Source of the DNA: Candidatus Acidiferrum typicum
GTDB lineage: Bacteria > Acidobacteriota > Terriglobia > Acidiferrales > UBA7541
Assembly (NCBI GenBank): GCA_025463055.1
Contig: JAOAPV010000004.1
Span: forward strand, 21,360-85,359
Length of the DNA: 64,000 nucleotides
Direction of reading: 5' to 3'
A model generated the notes under the pieces. That model had not been told where the DNA came from. It ran no database searches and saw only the letters and a list, made by a program, of their open reading frames with translations. Shown one piece after another: positions 14,672 through 24,464 of the stretch. Both the position numbers and the translations under genes were made by a program. How positions within the stretch are numbered: the stretch's first letter is position 1; each line of letters opens with the position of its first letter.

Positions 14672-16207
14672 CTAAGCGGGATTGGCGGCGCGTAGCGTGC
14701 TGCGCCTCCGTCCATAGTTGTAGTAAATCACGAGTCCGATTGCCATCCACACGAAGAATCGAATCCAGTTCGTAATTGGCAGGCCGGCCATCAGCAGGAG
14801 GCAGGTGACGATGGTGATGATTGGCGCGAGCGGGCCGCCCGGGGCGCGGAAAGCGCGCGGGCGGTCAGGTTCGCGGTAACGAAGAATCAATACTCCCGCA
14901 GCCACAAGAGCGAAGGCAAAGAGTGTGCCGATATTGGAGAGGTCGGCCAGCGTTCCGATGTCCAGAAGGCCGGCGGGAATGCCGACCAGAAAACCTGCCA
15001 TCCACGTGGAAAAATCCGGTGTGCAGAAGCGCGGGTGCACCCGGCTAAAGATACGGGGCAGCAAGCCGTCGCGAGACATGGCAAACCATACGCGCGCTTG
15101 GCCAAGTTGAAAGACAAGCAGCGAAGAAATCATACCCATGAGCGCGCCGATCAGCACGATAAGGCGCACGCTATTGAAGTGGAGTTTTTTGAGCGTATTA
15201 ACCACGGGAGCGGCATCGTCCACCAGGGTCTGCCAGGGCACGAGCCCGGTCAAGACGACGACCACGCCAACATAGAGAATCGTGCAGACCACTAGCGTGG
15301 CGATGATGCCGATAGGAACGTCGCGTTGAGGATTCTTGCATTCCTCGGCCGCCGTCGAGACGGAATCGAAGCCGATGTAGGTAAAAAAGACGATTGAGCC
15401 GCCGGTGAGGATGCCTGGCCACCCATTGGGCGCGAACGGATGCCAGTTGGCGGGGTGAATGAATCGCGAGGCGAAGCTGATGAAAACGAGAATGGCGACA
15501 ATTTTCAGCAAGACCATTATGTTGTTAGTTTCGGCGGACTCGCGGATGCCTCGAACGAGAATCATAGTTAATAACATCACGATGATGAACGCCGGCCAAT
15601 TGAAACCAAGGTGCCAGCCAGGCTCATAGAGGACGTTCCCTTGCAGATCGGAGAGGCCGCCTGGAAGATACGCGGGGGAGATCCAACGTGGGTTGGGATG
15701 AAGACCAAACCAATCAAGCAGGTTCACAATATGCTGGGAGAAGCCCACGCTGACCGCCATATTGCTGACCGCGTATTCGAGAATTAAATCCCAGCCTATG
15801 ATCCAGGCGATGAGTTCGCCCAAAGTCGCGTATGTGTACGTGTACGCGCTTCCGGCAATCGGGATCATGGCGGCCAATTCCGCATAACATACCGACGCGA
15901 ACCCGCACACGATGGCCACTAGAAGGAAGGACAGCGCGATGGCTGGTCCCGCCCCAGGACGTCCAAAAGAAGGCGAATGGTAAATCAAATATTCCAACAA
16001 GGGTGCGTTCAGAATGGATTTTACTTGCAGTTGTTGTCCGGCGATAGCCGTGCCAACGATGGTGAAAATTCCCGAGCCGATCACGGCGCCGATTCCGAGC
16101 GACGTGAGGCTCACCCACCCCAGCGTCTTTTTCAATCGAACTTCGGCGTTCTCGGAATCCGAGAGCAACTGGTCGATGCCCTTACAGCGGAACAGAGGTG
16201 ACGCCAC
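14672..16207 (-). CDS. Amino acid permease, APC superfamily (cationic amino acid transporter-like)
   Basis: About 511 residues with 12 or more membrane helices. LKKTLGWVSLTSLGIGAVIGSGIFTI is split here as LGWVSLTSLGIGAVIG then SGIFTIVG, the APC helix-1 signature. AGSAYTYTYATLGELIAWIIGWDLILEY is also recognisable through GSAYTYTY and IIGWDLILEY, and FFTYIGFDSVSTAAEE matches the CAT subfamily. I chose GTG 16207 because GGAG sits 7 nt upstream and the N-terminus then reads ASPLFRCKGIDQLL, like CAT proteins (LFRTKPID...); a GTG at 16258 would also be in frame. Substrate unknown. Heads the minus-strand run into the S1/P1-like and deaminase genes. Confidence 0.9.
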   Translation of the reverse strand: MASPLFRCKGIDQLLSDSENAEVRLKKTLGWVSLTSLGIGAVIGSGIFTIVGTAIAGQQLQVKSILNAPLLEYLIYHSPSFGRPGAGPAIALSFLLVAIVCGFASVCYAELAAMIPIAGSAYTYTYATLGELIAWIIGWDLILEYAVSNMAVSVGFSQHIVNLLDWFGLHPNPRWISPAYLPGGLSDLQGNVLYEPGWHLGFNWPAFIIVMLLTMILVRGIRESAETNNIMVLLKIVAILVFISFASRFIHPANWHPFAPNGWPGILTGGSIVFFTYIGFDSVSTAAEECKNPQRDVPIGIIATLVVCTILYVGVVVVLTGLVPWQTLVDDAAPVVNTLKKLHFNSVRLIVLIGALMGMISSLLVFQLGQARVWFAMSRDGLLPRIFSRVHPRFCTPDFSTWMAGFLVGIPAGLLDIGTLADLSNIGTLFAFALVAAGVLILRYREPDRPRAFRAPGGPLAPIITIVTCLLLMAGLPITNWIRFFVWMAIGLVIYYNYGRRRSTLRAANPA

Positions 16208-16329
16208 TCGTACTCTCCGATTCGCATCCGTTTGAGTTACGGCTGTCCTGCCGGACACGCTGTACTAGATGGGATTGCGCGCCTCAATGTACATTGAGAG
16301 GCGCAGCCGCGCAACATTGGCTGTCCGCG

Positions 16330-18591
16330 TTATACGTGTTGCAGTTGGGCGTAGCGCTCGACGAACTTCTTTGTGCCTCTTCCGGGGAAGCTGACCGAGA
16401 GGCGGCGATCCTCATCGTCGCCTTCCACGCCGACGATTGTGCCGACCCCATAGTTCGGGTGGCGAACTTTCTGGCCGAGAAGGGGATTCGCGTCGGCGCC
16501 GCGTCTGGTAGGAGGACGCGTAAACGTGCTGGAACCGGTGGAGGGGCGGCGAGTGGCGGAAGGCGGTTGCGATTGGCCGCGCACGCGCCGCAAAAATTCT
16601 TCGGGCGAGTATGAATACTCCGGATCGGGCTCATAGCGACGCGTTTGCCCGATCTCGGCCATTGAGCCGCGCACCGTTTCCACAAGCTCGACCGGAATTT
16701 CGGCAAGGAACCGCGACGGTAGGGAAGCGCGAAGTTGCTGCTCATTGCCAAAAATGCGGCGATACACCGCGCGCGTGAGCGTAAGTGACTTTCGCGCGCG
16801 GGTCATGCCCACGTATACCAGCCGGCGCTCTTCCTCAATCCCTTTCTCTTCATTCAGCGCGCGGCTGTGCGGAGAAATGCCTTCTTCCATGCCGGTCAGG
16901 AACACGTGGTCGAACTCGAGGCCCTTCGTGCTATGCAGCGTAATCAGCGTAACTCCGGGTTTGCCTTCAAAGGTGTCCGCGTCGCTGACCAGGGCTGCGG
17001 CGTCTAGAAAGTCCGAAAACGATTCGCCGTTTTCAATTCCTTCAGCGACGGCGCGAACGAGCTCCTCGAGATTTTCAATACGCGCGACGTCCTCGGGCGT
17101 ATTGCGGTCTTTGAGCATGCCCATGTAGCCGGTTTCGTCGAGAACGGCGCGAAGGAAATCAGGAGCCTCGCTCGTCGCAAGAGATTCCTGCAGCTTGGCG
17201 ATGATCTCCTGGAACGCGCGGAGCGGGGCTACAGCGCGGCCGCCGGCAGCTCCGGAAACGAATTTCTCAATCGCCGCCCACAAGCTGGAACCATCGGCGC
17301 GAGCCGTGGCTTGCAGCGCATCCACTGTGGTCTTGCCGATGCCGCGGGGTGGCACATTTAACACGCGCAGCAGCGAAATGTCGTCTTCCGGGTGCATCGC
17401 CAGGCGCACATACGCCAGAGCGTCCTTCACTTCGGCACGATTGTAAAAGCTAAAGCCACCCACCAACTTGTAACGGAGTCCGCGTCGGCGAAACACTTCT
17501 TCAAACGCCCGCGACTGAAAGTTCGTGCGATATTCCACTGCGCAGGTCTGGGACGAGTCTTCATTGAGAATGCGTTCCAGTTCGCCCGCGACGAATTCCG
17601 CCTCGGCGTGTGCGTCTCGCCCCTCGAAATATCTTAAGTTGGCGCCTGTGCCGTTCTCCGCGCTCAGAGACTTGCCAAGGCGTTCTGGGTTGTTGGCCAC
17701 GACCGCGCCAGCGGCGTCCAGGATTTGCTGCGTCGAGCGGTAATTTCGCTCCAGCTTGATAACTCGAGCTGCAGGGTAGTCGCGCGAAAAACTCATCAGG
17801 ATGGACACATCCGCACCGCGCCAGCGATAAATGGATTGGTCCTCGTCACCGACTACGCAGACGTTTTGTTTTGGGCTGGTAAGCAGTCGAAGAAGCTCGT
17901 ACTGCACCCGGTTGGTGTCCTGGTATTCGTCGACGTGAATGTATTGGAAGCGTGTCTGCCACTTTTCCCGAACCGCAGGAGAATCCCGCAGCAATTTGAC
18001 GGTTCGCAGCAAAAGATCATCGAAATCGAGAGCGTTGCTTTGACGCAGCAGTTGCTCGTAAGCGGCGAAAATATCGGCCACGCGCCGACCGTCTTTGTCG
18101 ATGGCCTCACTTCGCATCTTCTCCGCGCTCTGCCCATGATTTTTCGCGTAGCTGATCCGGCTCAGAACATTGCGCGGCGTCAACGTCTCATCATCGATTT
18201 CCAGATTTGCCATGACAAGCTTCACCGCGGCGAGCTGGTCGTCATCATCGTAAATGGCAAAATCACGGGGCAGGCCGGCATTGGCGGCTTCGCGCCGAAG
18301 GAGCCGCGCGCAAAGCGAGTGAAATGTGGACAACCACGGTTGCGCGGGCGGCACGCCTGCACGCAGCAGCAAATCGGAAACGCGGTTGCGCATCTCCTCC
18401 GCGGCCTTGTTCGTGAACGTGACTGCAAGTATCGCTTCCGCCGGCACACCGCTGGCGATGAGATGCGCCATCCGGAAAGTAATGGCACGCGTCTTGCCTG
18501 TGCCAGCGCCTGCAAGAATCAGCAATGGACCTTCCGTTGTTTCCGCCGCTGCGCGCTGTTCAGGGTTTAGTTCTTGGAGAAGAGTGAGCAT
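16330..18591 (-). CDS. pcrA: ATP-dependent DNA helicase, UvrD/PcrA type
   Basis: 753 residues from ATG 18591 (MLTLLQELNPEQRAAAETTE). SF1A motifs in order: AGAGTGKT (Walker A), VTFTNKAAEEM, DFDDLL, VDEYQDTN (Walker B), VVGDEDQSIYRWRGA, ITLHSTKGLEFDHVF and YVGMTRARK. The C-terminal ~60 residues form the Tudor-like domain of PcrA/UvrD (VRHPNYGVGTIVGVEGDD...). Family knowledge: a 3'-5' helicase in nucleotide excision and mismatch repair and in removing RecA and RNA polymerase. Typical length. Transcribed as a single gene. PcrA and UvrD cannot be separated confidently here. Confidence 0.95.
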   Translation of the reverse strand: MLTLLQELNPEQRAAAETTEGPLLILAGAGTGKTRAITFRMAHLIASGVPAEAILAVTFTNKAAEEMRNRVSDLLLRAGVPPAQPWLSTFHSLCARLLRREAANAGLPRDFAIYDDDDQLAAVKLVMANLEIDDETLTPRNVLSRISYAKNHGQSAEKMRSEAIDKDGRRVADIFAAYEQLLRQSNALDFDDLLLRTVKLLRDSPAVREKWQTRFQYIHVDEYQDTNRVQYELLRLLTSPKQNVCVVGDEDQSIYRWRGADVSILMSFSRDYPAARVIKLERNYRSTQQILDAAGAVVANNPERLGKSLSAENGTGANLRYFEGRDAHAEAEFVAGELERILNEDSSQTCAVEYRTNFQSRAFEEVFRRRGLRYKLVGGFSFYNRAEVKDALAYVRLAMHPEDDISLLRVLNVPPRGIGKTTVDALQATARADGSSLWAAIEKFVSGAAGGRAVAPLRAFQEIIAKLQESLATSEAPDFLRAVLDETGYMGMLKDRNTPEDVARIENLEELVRAVAEGIENGESFSDFLDAAALVSDADTFEGKPGVTLITLHSTKGLEFDHVFLTGMEEGISPHSRALNEEKGIEEERRLVYVGMTRARKSLTLTRAVYRRIFGNEQQLRASLPSRFLAEIPVELVETVRGSMAEIGQTRRYEPDPEYSYSPEEFLRRVRGQSQPPSATRRPSTGSSTFTRPPTRRGADANPLLGQKVRHPNYGVGTIVGVEGDDEDRRLSVSFPGRGTKKFVERYAQLQHV

Positions 18592-18697
18592 GGGTCCCGG
18601 GGACAAAAAGATTTTGCCGCACAGTCATGGTAGCCGAGGGGAGTGATGCGCGCAAACGCGCCTGTGGAAAGCGGGCTGGAACATTGCCGCGCTGAAA

Positions 18698-19357
18698 TCA
18701 ATGTCCGAGGTCAATATCGAAGTAAGTCAGCGCTCGATTTCCGCGCATCAGCACCAGTTCCGGCACGTAGAGGTGAGCCGTGTCGACCAGATCAAACTGC
18801 TTTTGTAAATCAAAATACAGAAGCCCTTTCACCGTGCTGTGCGGCGCGACGACTCCAGTGGGCACGCTCGCTTCCTGCGCCTGCCGCTGCAATTCCTCTG
18901 CATTCTTGCCGCCTCCACCCTTGGGAATCGGGACCGGAAGAGGAATCTTATTACGCTTCGCGGTCGGATCCTTACCTCCCGGTTTCAACACGGCTTGCAC
19001 CAGTTCCTCTGCGCTGAGCGAAGGTAGTTCCTGAGTATTTTCCGCGTCAAGATGCACGGTCAGGCGAATTCGTGACAAGTTGACTCTAACGCTTTCATCG
19101 GAGTCGTTGCGAAACGATACTTCCAGCGCAAGTATTCCCGAGGCGTACGGAGACTTCTTCGGGAATGTTTCTTTGTACTTCGCTGCGTCCGTCCACGGAT
19201 TCGCAGTGATCGTCAAGCCTTCGTGCGACTCCAGCGAAGCAGTTCGCAAGGGCGCCTGCTGCGCGCCTGCGAACGTGGCGAGAAGAGAAAGGGAAGTGGC
19301 GACTGTCGGAATTCTGAAAGCGGCTATTCGCATGTGGTTATAATAGATGTTTCTCAT
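18698..19357 (-). CDS. Secreted protein of unknown function
   Basis: 219 residues, or 211 from ATG 19333. A signal peptide MRIAAFRIPTVATSLSLLATFAGAQ is clear from either start; GAAGG about 8 nt before ATG 19357 favours the longer form. The mature part looks beta-rich, with a strand pattern ALEVSFRNDSDESVRVNLSR like a small immunoglobulin-type domain. It also has a Lys/Gly stretch (PVPIPKGGGGKNAEELQ) and GVVAPHSTVKGLLYFDL. I do not recognise the family. It diverges from waaA across 93 bp that must hold both promoters. Confidence 0.7.
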   Translation of the reverse strand: MRNIYYNHMRIAAFRIPTVATSLSLLATFAGAQQAPLRTASLESHEGLTITANPWTDAAKYKETFPKKSPYASGILALEVSFRNDSDESVRVNLSRIRLTVHLDAENTQELPSLSAEELVQAVLKPGGKDPTAKRNKIPLPVPIPKGGGGKNAEELQRQAQEASVPTGVVAPHSTVKGLLYFDLQKQFDLVDTAHLYVPELVLMRGNRALTYFDIDLGH

Positions 19358-19450
19358 CTCGACGCCTTCGATTCCTGGGGGACGTGCGGGGTTGCCCTGC
19401 GCCTCGCATGAGTTCCGCGGCGCAGCGATAAGGGACCGGAGCCACGCTTA

Positions 19451-20812
19451 GTGTATTTTGTTTACAGTTTTTTAATGAGTGCCGCAGCGCTCTTGCTCTT
19501 GCCGTATTGGCTGATTAAGGGGCTGCGTCAGAGAAAGTACCTCTCCAACTTGCGCGAGCGGCTTGGCTTGTCAACTAGCCCGCTCGACAAATTGCCCGCA
19601 GACCGTCCCGGCGCCATCTGGATTCATGCCGTATCCGTGGGTGAGCTTCTTTCTAGTATTTCCCTGGCGAAGCGATTAAAAGAAGCGTATCCGAACCGTC
19701 CGCTCGTAGTGTCGACGACGACGATCACTGGGCAATCATTGGCCCGCGAACGGATTCAATTTGCCGATGCGGTGTTCTATTTCCCGCTGGACTGGAGTTT
19801 TTGCGTACGCCGCGTCTTGCTCGCGGTTCGCCCATCCCTCGTCGTAGTGTTGGAGACCGAGATTTGGCCTAACTTTCTGCGCGAGACTCGCCGGAAAGAC
19901 ATTCCCGTGCTTTTCGTGAGTGGAAGAATCTCGGATCGTTCTTTCGCGCGTTACCAGCGATACCTCGGTAGGTTCGGTTTTCTTCTTCGGCCCTTTCTGC
20001 GAAGCGCGCTGGCAAATGGAGCCGCGTTTCTGATGCAGAGCGAGAAGGATGCGGAGCGTATTCGCGCACTGGGCGCGCCCGCCGACCGCGTTTCGGTCAG
20101 TGGCAACCTGAAATACGACATGGAGCTGCCTGCCGCAACACCGCTTTCGAGCTGGCTCGAGGCCGAAGCTCGCCGCCAAGGCCGTTCGCCCATCGTAGTC
20201 GCCGGCAGCGTCGTGGCCACGGAAGAGCCGCTCGCATTGATAGCCTTTGGCGTTGTGCAGGGCGAACACCCCAACGCATTGTTGGTTCTCGCCCCCCGCA
20301 AGCCGGAACGCTTTGAGGCCGCGGCGGATTTTATTCATGAGTCGCGCCGCAAGTTTATTCGACGTTCCGAGCTGGCGCTAACCGCGCATGCGGAAGGAAT
20401 GGCAGGCGGCAACAATGGGTCAATCTCACGCGACGTCACCGTGATTCTTCTCGACAGCATCGGCGAGCTCGCGTCAGTCTATCGGTTAGCGGATGGCGCG
20501 TTCGTCGGTGGCTCTCTGGTGCCTTCGGGCGGGCATAATATTTTGGAGCCTGCGGCATTCGGTAAAATTCCAGTGTTTGGGCCTTCGATGGAAAATTTTG
20601 CCGATATCGCCGCGCGTTTTGTTGCGGCCGACGCAGCCATCCAAGTCGAGAGCCCCGAAGACGCCGGCGTAGCCTGGATCGAACTGCTGCGCAGTCCGGA
20701 GCGCCGCCGCAAGATGGGCGAAAACGCCAAGCAACTGGTAGACAGCAGCCGTGGCGCAACAGACCGAGCTCTGGCTGAAATCGCCAAATTCCTCGGCAGC
20801 CCAGCACAATGA
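19451..20812 (+). CDS. waaA: 3-deoxy-D-manno-octulosonic acid transferase (Kdo transferase)
   Basis: 453 residues from GTG 19451. The N-terminal membrane anchor (about 1-25) is followed by GAIWIHAVSVGE, with the family's Glu base, STTTITGQSLARE, VVVLETEIWPNFL, VSGRISDRSF, VSGNLKYDM and a C-terminal GT-B domain with GGSLVPSGGHNILEPAAFGKIP visible as GSLVPSGGHN and LEPAAFGK. It moves Kdo from CMP-Kdo to lipid IVA at the inner membrane. First gene of the LPS core operon; lpxK starts inside its stop (ATGA overlap). A TTG or ATG start further in would remove the anchor. Confidence 0.96.
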   Translation: MYFVYSFLMSAAALLLLPYWLIKGLRQRKYLSNLRERLGLSTSPLDKLPADRPGAIWIHAVSVGELLSSISLAKRLKEAYPNRPLVVSTTTITGQSLARERIQFADAVFYFPLDWSFCVRRVLLAVRPSLVVVLETEIWPNFLRETRRKDIPVLFVSGRISDRSFARYQRYLGRFGFLLRPFLRSALANGAAFLMQSEKDAERIRALGAPADRVSVSGNLKYDMELPAATPLSSWLEAEARRQGRSPIVVAGSVVATEEPLALIAFGVVQGEHPNALLVLAPRKPERFEAAADFIHESRRKFIRRSELALTAHAEGMAGGNNGSISRDVTVILLDSIGELASVYRLADGAFVGGSLVPSGGHNILEPAAFGKIPVFGPSMENFADIAARFVAADAAIQVESPEDAGVAWIELLRSPERRRKMGENAKQLVDSSRGATDRALAEIAKFLGSPAQ

Positions 20813-21807
20813 ACTTGCCGCGCGCGCTCCGAATTCTGCTCTGGCCCCTTTCTCAGTTGTACGGGTTATACGTTCGGTGGCGCGCTGCCTTTTACGCTAA
20901 GGGATGGCTTAAAGCGAAGCGCTTGAAAGCCAAGGTAATCAGCGTCGGGAACTTAACCGTCGGCGGTACGGGAAAGACTCCTATGGTTTTATGGCTCGCG
21001 GAAAAGTTTTTAGGGGAAGGAAAGAGTGTCGCGATTCTCAGCCGCGGTTATCGAGGCACCCTCGGCAGCAGCGACGAAATCGAGCTCCTTAAGCGACGGC
21101 TCGGCGATAAAGTTCAGTTCGGTGTCGGTCCCGATCGGTTTGCTTCTGGTACCCGCCTGGAATCCGCGAATGCCATCGATGTGTTCCTATTGGATGACGG
21201 CTTCCAGCATCTGCAACTTGCCCGCGATTTGGATGTCGTGATGCTCGACGGTTCACGCAAACTCAAGGAAGAGTGGTTGCTCCCAGCGGGTCGGCTGCGC
21301 GAGCCGATCGCAGCATGCCGGCGCGCCGATATTGTGGTGGTATCACGAAAATTTGAGACACCTTTCAGTGAGGCCAGAGACGCTCGCACATTCGCGATCT
21401 TCTACGCGCAGACAAGGCTACTTGGTTTTCGCCGGTTCGGATCCGACCAGTCGGAAAAATATCTTAGTGAAATAGGTTCTGGCCCTTTCCTCGCCTTCTG
21501 TGGTATTGGAAACCCGGACGCTTTTTTTCACGATCTGAGTCGGTGGCACGTGCCCGTGGCGGACAAGAGGGCGTTTTCTGATCACCACAAATATTCTCTA
21601 AGGGAGCTGAGCCAGCTCCAATCGCGTGCGGAAGCCCGTGGTGCGGCTGGTTTGGTAACAACGGAGAAGGACGCCGAGAATCTTCCTAACACGAACCTGC
21701 GCTTGCCAATCTGGATCGCCGTTATCGATTTTGCATTCACGGCGGAAAGCGAACTCCTAGCGGCGATTGACCGCAAACTCGCGACCGGCCAAGGTGCGGC
21801 AGCGTGA
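20809..21807 (+). CDS. lpxK: Tetraacyldisaccharide 4'-kinase (LpxK)
   Basis: 332 residues. An N-terminal membrane-associated helix, then [20 protein letters not shown] with the P-loop [33 protein letters not shown] and [10 protein letters not shown], all LpxK signatures. It phosphorylates the 4' position of the tetraacyl disaccharide 1-phosphate to give lipid IVA, the acceptor of WaaA. It overlaps waaA by 4 nt and waaF by 4 nt, so translation is coupled. Normal length. Confidence 0.96.
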   Translation: MNLPRALRILLWPLSQLYGLYVRWRAAFYAKGWLKAKRLKAKVISVGNLTVGGTGKTPMVLWLAEKFLGEGKSVAILSRGYRGTLGSSDEIELLKRRLGDKVQFGVGPDRFASGTRLESANAIDVFLLDDGFQHLQLARDLDVVMLDGSRKLKEEWLLPAGRLREPIAACRRADIVVVSRKFETPFSEARDARTFAIFYAQTRLLGFRRFGSDQSEKYLSEIGSGPFLAFCGIGNPDAFFHDLSRWHVPVADKRAFSDHHKYSLRELSQLQSRAEARGAAGLVTTEKDAENLPNTNLRLPIWIAVIDFAFTAESELLAAIDRKLATGQGAAA

Positions 21808-22850
21808 AGATCCTCGTACGCGCCACGAATTGGGTAGGCGACGCCATTATGGCAATGCCGGCCCTCCGAGCGGTTCGCACGCACTTTCCAGAGGCAAGGA
21901 TTGCGATCGTTGCCCGGCCTTACGTCGCGGACATCTATCGCGGCCAGAAAGTCTGCGACGACCTCATTTCGTATGATCCGATGGGCGCACACGCAGGCCT
22001 GAGTGGTCGCGAGCGTTTGGCACGAGAGCTGCGCGCACAGAAATTCGACGTCGCGCTCCTGCTGCAAAACGCATTTGATGCTGCTTGGCTGGCTTGGCGC
22101 GCAGGTATTCCCGAGCGCATCGGTTATGCCCGAGACGGGCGCAGCTTGCTACTGACCAAGAGAATTCGGCTTCCAAAGCGCGGCGAGATACCGCCTCACG
22201 AGCAATTTTATTATCTTGAACTCTTGCGGCGTGCCGGTTGGATCGATTCTCTCCCAACAGGATCCTTCGTGCGACTCGATATCACACAAGATCGGCGCCA
22301 GCGCGCCGAGCAAACTCTCTCTGCCGCAGGCGCTCGCCACAATGTCCCGCGAATCGCCATTGGCGCAGGTGCATCCTACGGTTCCGCGAAGTGTTGGCCA
22401 CCAGAGCGCTTCGCCGATTTCGTAAACTGTTTTCGCGTGCACACGGATGCCGACGTGATTCTGTTTGGGACGGCGTCGGAGCAGACGGTTTGCGATGCGA
22501 TTACTGCCGGAATAAAAGGTCCATCGATCAGCTTGGTCGGCAAAACCACGATCGCCGATCTCCCCGCGCTTCTTTCGCAATGTCAGCTTTTTGTCGGCAA
22601 CGATTCGGGTGCGATGCATGTTGCCGCCGCGGTCGGCTTGCCAGTGGTGGCGATCTTTGGACCCACGGATCCCCACGGCACCGCGCCGGTGACTCCGCGC
22701 TGCACAGTCGTGCAACAAAAGCCGTATTGCAGTCCTTGTTTCCTACGACGCTGTCCGATAGACCACCGCTGCATGACTAGCGTCACGCCGGAAGCCGTGG
22801 AAACGGCAGCGCGTGGCTGGCTTCGCTCCGCGGAGGTGGCTTCTGGCTGA
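21804..22850 (+). CDS. waaF: ADP-heptose:LPS heptosyltransferase II
   Basis: 348 residues from GTG 21804 (GTGA overlap with lpxK). GT9 features: ILVRATNWVGDAIMAMPALR at the N-terminus (the WaaF type, with NWVGD), IGAGASYGSAKCWPPERFAD, LVGKTTIADLPALLSQC, GNDSGAMHVAAAVGLPVVAI FGPTDPHGTAP shown by its parts GNDSGAMHVAA and FGPTDP, and a Cys-rich end QKPYCSPCFLRRCPIDHRCM. It adds the second heptose of the inner core. The C-terminal Cys cluster is common in this family. Its end overlaps the next gene by 38 nt. Confidence 0.94.
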   Translation: MKILVRATNWVGDAIMAMPALRAVRTHFPEARIAIVARPYVADIYRGQKVCDDLISYDPMGAHAGLSGRERLARELRAQKFDVALLLQNAFDAAWLAWRAGIPERIGYARDGRSLLLTKRIRLPKRGEIPPHEQFYYLELLRRAGWIDSLPTGSFVRLDITQDRRQRAEQTLSAAGARHNVPRIAIGAGASYGSAKCWPPERFADFVNCFRVHTDADVILFGTASEQTVCDAITAGIKGPSISLVGKTTIADLPALLSQCQLFVGNDSGAMHVAAAVGLPVVAIFGPTDPHGTAPVTPRCTVVQQKPYCSPCFLRRCPIDHRCMTSVTPEAVETAARGWLRSAEVASG

Positions 22851-23412
22851 AGCTGAGTCCCTGCGTCCTGCAGTCTTCCTCGACCGCGACGGAACCATTG
22901 CCGAAGAGGTCGGCTACTTGAATCACGTCAGCCGTTTTCGAATGTTTCCGTTCGCCGCACAAGCGATCCTGCAGCTAAACCATGCAAAGCTGCCCGTCAT
23001 CGTGATCACGAACCAATCCGGCGTCGCGCGCGGATATTTTCCGGAGTCGTTGGTCGGCGCCGTTCACGAATTGATGACAACTCAACTAGCCAAAGAGGGA
23101 GCGCACACTGACGCGCTGTACTATTGTCCGCATAAAGGAGACGACGCATGCGCGTGCCGCAAGCCAAAGCCCGGGATGCTCGAGCGTGCCGCCCGTGAAC
23201 ACGGCTTGGATTTGCGCCGCTCCTTTGTCGTCGGCGATCGTTACGGCGATATCGAGTTGGCTCATCGCGTCGGAGCGCGCGCGATCCTTGTGCGTACCGG
23301 ATATGGAGAAGGCGAAATTCGGTGGCACTCCGCGAACTGGCCCGTGCCTCCGGATTTCATCGCCGACGATCTTGCTGCTGCGTCGGAGTGGATCGTGAGG
23401 CAGCCCAAGTGA
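22813..23412 (+). CDS. gmhB: D-glycero-D-manno-heptose 1,7-bisphosphate 7-phosphatase
   Basis: 199 residues from GTG 22813. HAD-type motifs: VFLDRDGTI (nucleophile Asp), ITNQSGVARGYF, and the GmhB zinc-binding loop CPHKGDDACACRKPKPGM, then FVVGDRYGDIELAHRVGA. It removes the 7-phosphate in ADP-heptose synthesis. The start is uncertain because ~15 codons lie inside waaF; no better ATG, GTG or TTG precedes the DRDG motif, although a CTG at 22843 could serve. The stop overlaps the start of the next gene (GTGA). Confidence 0.92.
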   Translation: MAGFAPRRWLLAEAESLRPAVFLDRDGTIAEEVGYLNHVSRFRMFPFAAQAILQLNHAKLPVIVITNQSGVARGYFPESLVGAVHELMTTQLAKEGAHTDALYYCPHKGDDACACRKPKPGMLERAAREHGLDLRRSFVVGDRYGDIELAHRVGARAILVRTGYGEGEIRWHSANWPVPPDFIADDLAAASEWIVRQPK

Positions 23413-24464
23413 CTCGCACTCTCGCCCAAACACAATCGACGTCCGTCGATTTGCTTGCCCTCGGGGAGTGCGTCGAGAAATTTTCGTCCAAGACGGTCGT
23501 GCTGTTAGGCGATTTTGTTGCCGATGAATTCCAATTCGGCGACATCTCGCGCGTTTCTCGCGAAGCGCCGGTGCTGATTCTGCGGCACAGGGAGACGCAA
23601 GTTGTGCCGGGCGGAGGCGCGAACGCCGCGAACAATCTCGCGGCTTTCGGAGCGCGAGTCCTTCCCATTACAGCCGTAGGGCAGGACGCCGCAGGAGACG
23701 CGCTGCTCGAATATTTTCGTGGCAAGCGCGTGGACGTATCCGGAATTATTCGAGTGATGGGCTGGACCACGCCAACCAAGACGCGTTTCGTTGCCGGCTG
23801 GGCGCACACTGTAGGTCAGCAGGTCCTTCGCGTGGACCGCGAGCCGCAAGTTCCCCTGCCACAAGCCGCGCGCAAAAAGGTGCAACAGCTCTTATCGGCA
23901 AAGATTCGTTCGGCGGACGCACTAGCGGTGTCCGATTATGGCTTTGGCGTCGCGAACCCCGAGTTGGTTCGCGACGCGGCCACAAAGCGCAAGCGCGGAC
24001 TACTCGTAACGCTTGACGCTCGATATCAACTCGGCGCTTATGCCAAGGCGGGAATCACTTCGGCGACGCCGAATGAAGCCGAGGTCGAAGCTTTGCACCA
24101 CACAGCTATCGGCTCAGATTTCAACGAGCTGACCCGCTGTGGCAAAGCGACGCTCGCCGCCATGAAGCTCCGCGCGCTTCTCGTAACGCGCGGACGCGAC
24201 GGTATGGCGCTATTTGAATCCCGCGATCGCGTTACGCGCATACCCGTTCACGGCAGCGATCAGGCAGTTGACGTCACCGGAGCCGGCGATACGGTGCTCG
24301 CCGCCTATACACTCGCGTTGGCATGCAGCGCATCGCCCCTGGAGGCGGCCCACATCGCTAATATCGCTGGCGGACTCGTCGTGATGAAGCGCGGCACCGC
24401 GACCGTATCGCGTGCGGAACTCCTTGAAGCGATTCGCCGCGATGCCGGCGGCTCGGGTCAGTGA
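23409..24464 (+). CDS. hldA: D-beta-D-heptose 7-phosphate kinase (HldE domain I, stand-alone)
   Basis: 351 residues from GTG 23409; a longer reading from 23322 would run deep into gmhB. Ribokinase/PfkB fold: VVLLGDFVADEF, VPGGGANAANNLAAFGA, SDYGFGVANPELV, TPNEAEVEAL, LLVTRGRDGMALF and the C-terminal signature DVTGAGDTVLAAYTLAL. In most Gram-negatives this is the N-terminal half of bifunctional HldE; here the two halves are separate adjacent genes (see next). The beta rather than alpha anomer is inferred from the order and similarity to HldE. Coupled to gmhB by GTGA and to the next gene by a shared stop/start. Confidence 0.92.
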   Translation: MTRTLAQTQSTSVDLLALGECVEKFSSKTVVLLGDFVADEFQFGDISRVSREAPVLILRHRETQVVPGGGANAANNLAAFGARVLPITAVGQDAAGDALLEYFRGKRVDVSGIIRVMGWTTPTKTRFVAGWAHTVGQQVLRVDREPQVPLPQAARKKVQQLLSAKIRSADALAVSDYGFGVANPELVRDAATKRKRGLLVTLDARYQLGAYAKAGITSATPNEAEVEALHHTAIGSDFNELTRCGKATLAAMKLRALLVTRGRDGMALFESRDRVTRIPVHGSDQAVDVTGAGDTVLAAYTLALACSASPLEAAHIANIAGGLVVMKRGTATVSRAELLEAIRRDAGGSGQ